Both the position numbers and the translations under genes were made by a program. This document shows, one piece after another, positions 57,606-64,000 of a stretch of 64,000 nucleotides of DNA. Under the pieces are notes generated by a model. It searched no databases, had not been told where the DNA came from, and worked only from the letters and a program-made list of their open reading frames with translations. Position 1 is the first letter of the stretch. The number at the start of each line of letters is the position of its first letter. Source of the stretch: Folioceros fuciformis (Eukaryota > Anthocerotophyta > Anthocerotopsida > Anthocerotales); the NCBI GenBank assembly GCA_049999805.1, contig JBNGIO010006285.1, forward strand, positions 118,972-182,971, given 5' to 3'.

Positions 57606-58998
57606 ATGCCCAAATCCAAGCGCAACAGGATTGGTGCGCTCCCTGCAAGTGCTTTCTGTTTGCGTTTCCTGGTTAACTTGCCCTTCGCCAGAGTCGTGAC
57701 GCTTCCCCCGATTTTTTTCTCGTGGTGTGCAGTGACCACTTCTAAGACGCAGAAAAAGGGCAAGGAACACAAGGAATCACTGGTGAAGAAAGTGAGGGAG
57801 CACATTGAGCTCTACAAGTCCGTGTACGTCTTCTCCTATGAAAATCTGCGCAACAACACTCTCAAGGAGCTGAAGGACAAGCTGAAGTCCAGCAGCAGGT
57901 TTTCCACTCCTCAGTATCGAGTTTTGTTGTTTAGGCGGATATCTATGCTTCAGCTAATGCACGGTGGGTGATATGGTATGACAGAATTTTTTTGGGGTCG
58001 AACAAAGTGTTGAAAGTAGCCCTGGGCCGGTCAGATGCGGAAGAGGTGAGGGATGGGCTTCATCAAGTCAGCGAGGTGAGCTACATCCCCAATCTTGATT
58101 TTGGGGTCGGAGGCTGTTTCAGACTTGTGTTAGCCGCTGCCCTGCTCACTCAATTCTACGTCTTTGTGCAGAAGCTAGAGGGCAATCGTGGGTTGCTGCT
58201 GACCAATCTTCCTAAAGAAGAAGTAATAAGGTTAGGACTGACGGATTTTCTCATTTGCAATCTGAGGCTTGGTGTTGTATGGAGTGCATGAATGAGTTTG
58301 CTGCTGGTTTTCTGGCAGGTTATTTGGCAATTTTGAGGAGCATGATTATGCCCGCACAGGGAGTGTCGCCACAGAGACGGTATGGACGGGTTGCTAGGAA
58401 ATGCACTCTTACGTTGCCATGAATCATTCTGTGCATGGCCAAGGAGTCCTCACGACTAAGAGCGTTATGGTGTGCTCGGACACAGGTGGAATTGAAGGAA
58501 GGACCTTTGGAACAATTCACCCACGACATGGAGCCTTTCCTTCGAAAACAAGGACTGCCTGTGAGGCTGAACAGAGGTGTGGCCATTTTGCCAGGATCGC
58601 ACAGCAACCGTGGTTTTGTCCATGGATAGCCAGTTCTATTGAGCCTCTCGAATTCTGTGAGTCAATCTGCTGACTTGGATCCATGGTTGGTTAATTTGTA
58701 GGCGTTGTTGAGCTGGTTGGAGACCACACAGTTTGCAGGGATGGCGAGCATATATCTCCTGAAGCTTCAAGGATACTGGTGAGAATCTAGCTCCCCAGCA
58801 GGTTGTGTTCGGAAACTGTTGGGTGGTGTGACTCCCTCCTGACTTTTGTCCCCCTTAATAAACTGTCTGCAGAGGCTTTTAGGAATCCAGATGGCGGCCG
58901 TCAAACTAAACCTTGTCTGTAGATGGAGTACAGACGAATTTGAATTATACGAGCAGGACTCAGACGCTTTGACAACGAAAACGTCAGACGGATCATGA
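57606..58998 (+). CDS. MRT4: Ribosome assembly factor MRT4 (P0-like)
   Basis: Eight exons: 57606-57633, 57733-57898, 57985-58075, 58172-58230, 58319-58379, 58486-58576, 58702-58778 and 58873-58998; 232 aa in phase. It starts [10 protein letters not shown]. Conserved blocks are [90 protein letters not shown] and [23 protein letters not shown]4 (MRTO4) is the nuclear placeholder for ribosomal stalk protein P0 on pre-60S particles and is released during export. It binds the same 25S rRNA site but lacks the P0 C-terminal stalk-binding tail, as is the case here. Open frames running into introns are not exons. Confidence 0.95.
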
Positions 58999-59649
58999 AG
59001 ATGTGAATCTATGTGCACATCAAAACTCGTGTACCGTACAGAAGATGAGTAGTTTCTTCAACGTATCTCTTGCCTGCGTTTTGAAGGTGGTGTGCCACGA
59101 GCAGGTGCTCGTTTTTTTCCCCGGCTGGGTTGATGAGGCGTATTCAGCACCTAGGCATTCCGTTTTGTTTACCAGACAGCTCACCGATGCAAAAGAGAGT
59201 ATTGTATTGGGCAAATGAGAGCTACCTCGATGGCCGGAACGACAGTTCTGAAGCGGAATGGAGATTCTCATGTGCATCGGAGATTTCGGGTGGCCAGGCA
59301 CTGTGTGAATTGTTAGAATACCAAGAGATCTCTCCTGTAAGGGTATTCTGTAATCACCAACTCTACCTACGGGATGAATATACTTGGGCACCTGCAGATC
59401 ATGTTACTACGCTAGAGGGAATATACGTGATACCTGAAGCACCCTGCCAAAGGTATCCACAAGCTGTCCAGTTGCGTGTGTTAGCAGCAATATAGACCTT
59501 GCACGTACCTGACCCTTACCGTCATGTGTAGTAGGTAGGTTATGACAAGATGTGTAGGTTGTGAAACAGCATGTGCCTGAATGTGTAAGATGGATTAGCT
59601 CCAAATCGCGGTTGTCGTGTTCCCAATGACGTCTAACAGTATGCATTCT
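58999..59649. other. MRT4 3' flank, no gene recognised
   Basis: A forward ORF at 59130-59495 has no family features and is probably 3' UTR or chance. Confidence 0.5.
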
Positions 59650-59762
59650 GTGGCGGATGTGTCACGGCCCTCGTGTCACAAGTTGTGAATGAGGGCGCTA
59701 TATTCGTGCTGTGGCGGGTGTGTCACGGCCCTCATGTCACAAGTTGTGAATGAGGGCGCCCG
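59650..59762. repeat. Direct duplication of about 57 bp
   Basis: TGTGGCGGRTGTGTCACGGC followed by CCTCRTGTCACAAGTTGTGAATGAGGGCGC occurs at about 59650 and 59709, with two or three differences. Confidence 0.85.
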
Positions 59763-59842
59763 GGCCCACTCCTCTACTTCGAGCATGGTGATGCCGTACA
59801 TCAGCCCGGGGCCACAGCCACTAGTGTAGCCACGCCCCTGAC

Positions 59843-60021
59843 GCATGTACCAACCTGTCCATGTTGCCCATGAAGCATGTACCAACCTGNNNNNNNNNNA
59901 GCATGTACCAACCTGTCCATGTTGCCCATGAAGCATGTACCAACCTATCCATGTTGCCCATGAAGCATGTACCAACCTGTCCATGTTACCCTAAGCATGT
60001 ACCAACCTGTCCATGTTACCC
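59843..60021. repeat. 32-bp minisatellite, interrupted by a 10-N gap
   Basis: Five to six visible copies of GCATGTACCAACCTGTCCAT plus GTTGCCCATGAA; the last two are shortened (GTTACCC). Ten N at 59890-59899 fall inside the array, so the copy number is unknown. The unit is not a multiple of three. Confidence 0.9.
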
Positions 60022-60867
60022 AACCAGCAACAATTGCTTATTTGGGTAAGAACAATTGCTTATTCTCTGGCCTTCTCTCTTCCTTGGAAAAGTAATGAGG
60101 TCATTTGTCCAATTTCTCTACTTCCTTATCCTCGCTACGGGCCTCTCCTCCCTCTTCCTCAACTCTACCTATTTGGCTTCCTCCATAGCAACTCTATCTT
60201 CTTCACGAATGCCTTGAATGAAGGCTTTCACATTACCCCCACTATCCACCACATCCCATAAACTCTGCAACGTCTCCATACTTCGAATTGCCCCAAATGC
60301 TATTTCATTCACTGTAGGGTACCATCTGTATTTGTCCTTGAACCATGTTTAATGCAATCCATTCATCTTGTTCTCCTTTGCCCCAAGGATTCGGGCCTCT
60401 TCCACTTGCTTTCGTCAACCTAGCTTATACTTCTTTGATAAGCATTGCCCAACAACGTGGCCCGATCTGAAAGCATTTCAGATGTAGCATCCGCCTTTGC
60501 CGCCATGTCCTCTGGTGTTCACACACCTTTCAAGTCTGCATCTGTTCGCTAGGCCTAAATATCGGTTCGCCAAGGTACGGCCTAGCGAACCGACATGCCA
60601 TGCCATGAGCATGGCCTTCCTCTCCCCTACTCCTCTCTCTCTTATCCGTGCCAACCCGTGATCGAGCTACCGGGAGTGACAGGAAACTAATTCAAGTTCT
60701 CGTCGCCCTGATTGTCATGGCAATTCTTGCGACGACATTGCTCGCCCTTCGTTTATTTCAGTTGAGAACGAGAGCGGAGAGAGCGCTCTGCTCAAAGCAC
60801 GGCACACGGTAAGAGTTGAAAGATCGAAGGCTGGGGAGGATGCACGTATACTGATCGTGCTCCAACA
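60022..60867. other. Spacer, no gene recognised
   Basis: AT- and pyrimidine-rich sequence without a supported gene; it may belong to the flank of the MULE remnant. Confidence 0.5.
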
Positions 60868-62163
60868 ATGGATGAGGTTGCAATGCATTGTCCTTTTGCA
60901 GTTCAGAGGCCTGGTGGAGGGAAAAAAAATTTCAATGACTTGGAATGGCTGCAATCCTCATACAAGCATCCATCTTGTCCTGGCCAAGAGCTAGCTTACA
61001 TCCCTTGGACCAGAGTGCACGATTTCATAGAGGGCATGAACTCATTGCCACATGCTCCTACAAATTATTATAAGGCATCTCGTAGAGGGCCGGCCAGCAA
61101 TACTTCAGCAGTAAGTTGTTTGAAGCTAGATGCAGCCATTGTCACAATACGGTATGTATGAACCCTAAGGATTCAATCCGTTTACTTTCTACTTGTTGGT
61201 ATCATTGAAAGATTTCATCATCAGTGTTTTGCTTGCAGTTATTGGTGTGGATATGGGCCACAGGACTTGCGGAATGTTCCCATGCCTCCACCACATGTAC
61301 CTATTATTGTGGAGGGTGAGAAGAAGCGTAGACGGTCTCGGATTGCTAACGGTGAAAGCATCAAACACGGTTGTCAAGCTTCGTTTGCCATTGCACAGTT
61401 ATGAAGATGGCCAGTTATTGCTCAAGTAACATTATAGGAAACTATGCACGTGGATGTTTCTGGAAGAGTGTGTCATGGCCTAGAGTACGTAGGCATGCCA
61501 AGAGATGTCAGGGTTCCTCACTTGAGTGCTGACAAGAAGGCATGGGTGAAACATGGTTTACTATGTAATGTTTCTATGTCAGAGATTCTTAGACGATACC
61601 AGGAGTAGGTGTGGGCGAAATGTTGTGGGCTTTCAACAAGCTGGGAGCATGAGTCACAATATGTTCAGGTTAGAGATGATTTCTTGACACGTGCAGACAT
61701 TGACAATCTTGTCGTTGACTTGCAAGGTACAATGTGGAAACATCATCAGGATGACACTATTAGTGTGGGTATATGGATGCGGCTCAATGCTGCATTTGTG
61801 TTTCACAAGTCCACTGCTGATTAGTCGTTTTGTTTGGGGATTCAGACCCCGCTCATGCTTCAGACCTGTTTGACACATGGAAGGAATAATGTGCTCAAGA
61901 TTGACTCCATGTTTGGTGTAAACCAGTACAAGTACCAGCTCTTCACAATTATGGCTTTTGACCTTCACATGAATGGTATTCCGGTAGCGTGGGTTTTGGC
62001 AAAAGACGGTACAAGTGACACCATAGCCAGGTGGTTGACATCTTTTCACGAGGTTTTGTTAAGTAGGGATGCAACTTGGTTGCCCTCCGCAATATTGGTT
62101 GATGATTGTGCAGCTGAGATTGCTGCAATTCGAAAGGTTTTTTCGCGTAAACAAGGATTTTGA
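60868..62163 (+). pseudogene. Decayed MULE-like (Mutator) transposase
   Basis: Coding remnants in several frames. 60868-61152 reads DLEWLQSSYKHPSCPG and YIPWTRVHDFIEGM. 61240-61400 reads PQDLRNVPMPPPHVPI and GCQASFAIAQL, a zinc-finger/FAR1-type N-terminal pattern. About 61470-61605 reads CHGLEYVGMPRDVRVPHLSA. 61680-61823 reads RADIDNLVVDLQGTMWKHH. After an in-frame TAG at 61822 the DDE domain follows: VLKIDSMFGVNQYKYQLFTI (first Asp), DLHMNGIPVAWVL and SAILVDDCAAEIAAIRK (second Asp). The third acidic residue and SWIM zinc finger are missing because the element is cut at about 62160, where the LINE begins. Multiple stops and frame changes show it is inactive. Confidence 0.75.
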
Positions 62164-62164
62164 T

Positions 62165-64000
62165 TAAGAGTGGCATCCTCTTACAATACTAAGGGGACCC
62201 CTGCCTAAGTATTCACATAGCCTGCGTAACCCACTCGGGGGAGGTAACACCCCAACCCCGAGTCCAGCTCTCTAACCAGGGCTCGGGAAATGCTCCCCAT
62301 CACCCTACTATTAGCGGACTGCTAAGACCACCTCAAACTCGCCCTGGGATCATTGGGGTTCACCTTCCCCAAGGACAGACGTGGTTCCATTGCTCGTTAT
62401 TCCGGTTAACTAGGAAACCCGCCGACCTCCATTCGCTCCTCTTGAACTGTTTTGATGTCTGAGTCAGACTTTCAGCTGCAATTAGTAAGTGCTCCCAGAT
62501 GCGCCATAGCAAAGCCTTAGATGAGACTGGCTCATTACCTCCATAGACCACAGAAGACCAGTTGACCCAAAGATGAAAAATGCACGAAGACCATAGTAAG
62601 CCCCACCACTGCGCCTGAAGTAGAGCTTTGCCCCAGGTTGCATCCAACCTAAAAAGGCAGTTTGTTTTGTGATCTTGAGGCTAGCGCCAGAGATAATCCT
62701 TTGCAGCCAATTGCCCACCTCACTCCATATCTCTTGAGCGAAACTGCAGTGGAAGAACGTGTGTTGGCTTTTATTTGGGGCACTGGAGGTGCACAGCCGA
62801 CATTGATCTTCCCCCGTAGCAGCCAACAAGCCATCCCACCGATCCACATTAGGCAAACAAGCTTGGAAACAACACCAAATTGTCGTCCTAACCTTGGGAG
62901 GAATTCCCACTGACTTCCAAATCAGCTTGATAGCCACCTTTTGCCTCCGCTCAGACAACTGTAGCCTGGGAGCCATTGGTTGCTGCTGCTTGAGTTTCTG
63001 CGCTCGAACCATCTAAAGGTAAAGGTTCGCCGTTGGGAAGTTGAAGAAAGACCGAAGGTTGACCGCCTTATATCCAGGTCTCCTAGGCCAATTGTATAAA
63101 TCAGGTCTTAAGGCCAACTCCCAATTTTCCGCAAGCCGAAGCCAACATCGAACTCCTAGCTTGTCCGAGAGTTGCAGCCCATTAGAACGTTCGACTTGGG
63201 TGCACCACCGCCCTGCGCGAATAGATTTAGAGAGGACCGTGATGGGCCGAAGTTCCCCTCTTTGAATGTCTCCATCATCCCTGCCCTTATCCTCCAAAAG
63301 CCCTTCAGGTGAAAGGACCTTAAATGACCGTAGTTCTTCTTTTTCAGCCGTGCCTGTAAGCCAAATTGCCCTATCCAGTTCAAGGACATCCTCTTGTTCA
63401 TCCTCCTCAGAATCTGCTCCCTTACTATCCATGGAATACACATACCACCCCTCAGCGCCCCGGGCAGGTTGTTGCCTTAACGCCTGTTGAACCTTCTCCT
63501 CTAACCCCTCTTGCAACCAGGAGAAAATGTGCCGAACATGTCGAGTCCCTAAACCAAATTCACCCTTGACTTCCTCCACCTCCTTCTAACGGGCCTATGA
63601 TCTGTTCCATAGGTGACCAAGCTGGGTAACTCCTTTCCAACACGCCAATCCGAAGATTTGTGACCGATACACCCTTGCCCTAAATTCTTGTGCCCACAGC
63701 CTCGAGAAACCTTGCAAAGGAATTCCCAGAGCATCATCAACTTGCAGAGGGTAACTAGGGAGAATGCATCGCTTAACCTCTAAGTAGCTACTCCAGATTG
63801 ACTTGAAGAGTGCAGAGCACTCTGCCATATCAAGAAGTGGTTTATCCGCAAGGATGTTGTCGATAGACCTCCTTCCCCCAGGAACAGCTTGAGTGCCCTC
63901 CAGATGTTGTGTTAGCAGGCTCTTCCAAGGGTAGAAGGCCGGATCCGCCGCCTTGATAACCCACTGAGCATGCAAGACTTTCATCTTGGCAACCGGATCA
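62165..64000 (-). mobile_element. LINE retrotransposon, 3' part of ORF2 (RT C-terminal / zf-RVT), decayed
   Basis: One reverse-strand frame is open from the window end to 62482, apart from in-frame TAG codons at 63595-63597, 63586-63588 and 63013-63015. It reads KVLHAQWVIKAADPAFYPWK, then a linker, then the zinc-binding reverse-transcriptase domain (zf-RVT): AIKLIWKSVGIPPKVRTTIW, CRLCTSSAPNKSQHTFFHCS, with Cys/Cys/His/Cys in order. The 3' UTR extends from 62481 to roughly 62165, where it abuts the MULE remnant. The RT core itself lies beyond the right end. No poly-A tract is obvious at the 3' junction (only TTTTTT near 62140 on the plus strand). Confidence 0.8.

Noticed and set aside
63013-63597. 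TAG stops in the LINE as programmed recoding
   Set aside because: Three scattered TAGs in a decayed element are better explained as mutations; no readthrough signal is seen.
1-64000. tRNA, rRNA or snRNA genes
   Set aside because: No B-box-like GGTTCRANYCC with a matching acceptor stem and no rRNA blocks were seen by eye; a tRNAscan and Rfam scan would settle it.

Overview
The window is nuclear DNA of a land plant. Evidence: canonical GT-AG introns, mostly about 90-250 bp, interrupt nearly every gene; an inverted pair of plant telomere-type TTTAGGG motifs lies at about 41.15 kb; and the families are plant ones (arginine decarboxylase, PADRE/DUF4228, X8-bearing GH17 glucanase, chalcone isomerase-like CHIL). 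Compact genes, short introns, CHIL without an accompanying catalytic CHI, and the character of the transposon remnants suggest a moss or another non-seed plant. The species cannot be fixed by reading alone. Two runs of N (23056-23455 and 59890-59899) are assembly gaps.

Layout. 0-5.4 kb: an unidentified multi-exon coding-looking stretch, a three-RRM protein with an organelle-type N-terminus, and two small closely spaced forward genes. 6-10.8 kb (minus): WDR48/UAF1-type WD40 protein. 11-13.1 kb: repeat-rich spacer. 13.1-17.0 kb: ribosomal protein S2 (uS5), a UBA-like protein (minus) and a TadA-type tRNA adenosine deaminase. 17.3-21.7 kb (minus): AMBRA1/DCAF3-like WD40 protein, then a GC-rich stretch with a gap. 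24-27.9 kb: decayed PIF/Harbinger element with an internal 178-bp tandem array. 29-38.7 kb: HAD phosphatase, kinesin-10 (minus), a complex I B12/NDUFB3-like subunit, an isochorismatase-family hydrolase and arginine decarboxylase. 39.4-57.1 kb: two complete CHIL genes plus two broken CHIL fragments, with a GH17 glucanase, class I histone deacetylase, PADRE protein and prefoldin subunit 4 between them. 57.6-59 kb: MRT4 ribosome assembly factor. 59.6-64 kb: minisatellites, a decayed MULE-like transposase and a LINE that runs off the window end.

Most genes are unrelated housekeeping genes. Some are arranged in divergent pairs (UBA/TadA, kinesin/B12, prefoldin/CHIL-B) or convergent pairs (TadA/AMBRA1). 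The best candidates for a closer look are the CHIL duplication series, a GH17 enzyme whose catalytic acid/base Glu is Asn, two places where a short ORF sits just upstream of a second ORF on the same strand, and the repeat arrays inside transposon remnants. I found no clearly new multi-gene system. Exon coordinates below were derived by hand from reading frame, splice consensus and remembered family sequences. They have not been tested against transcripts.
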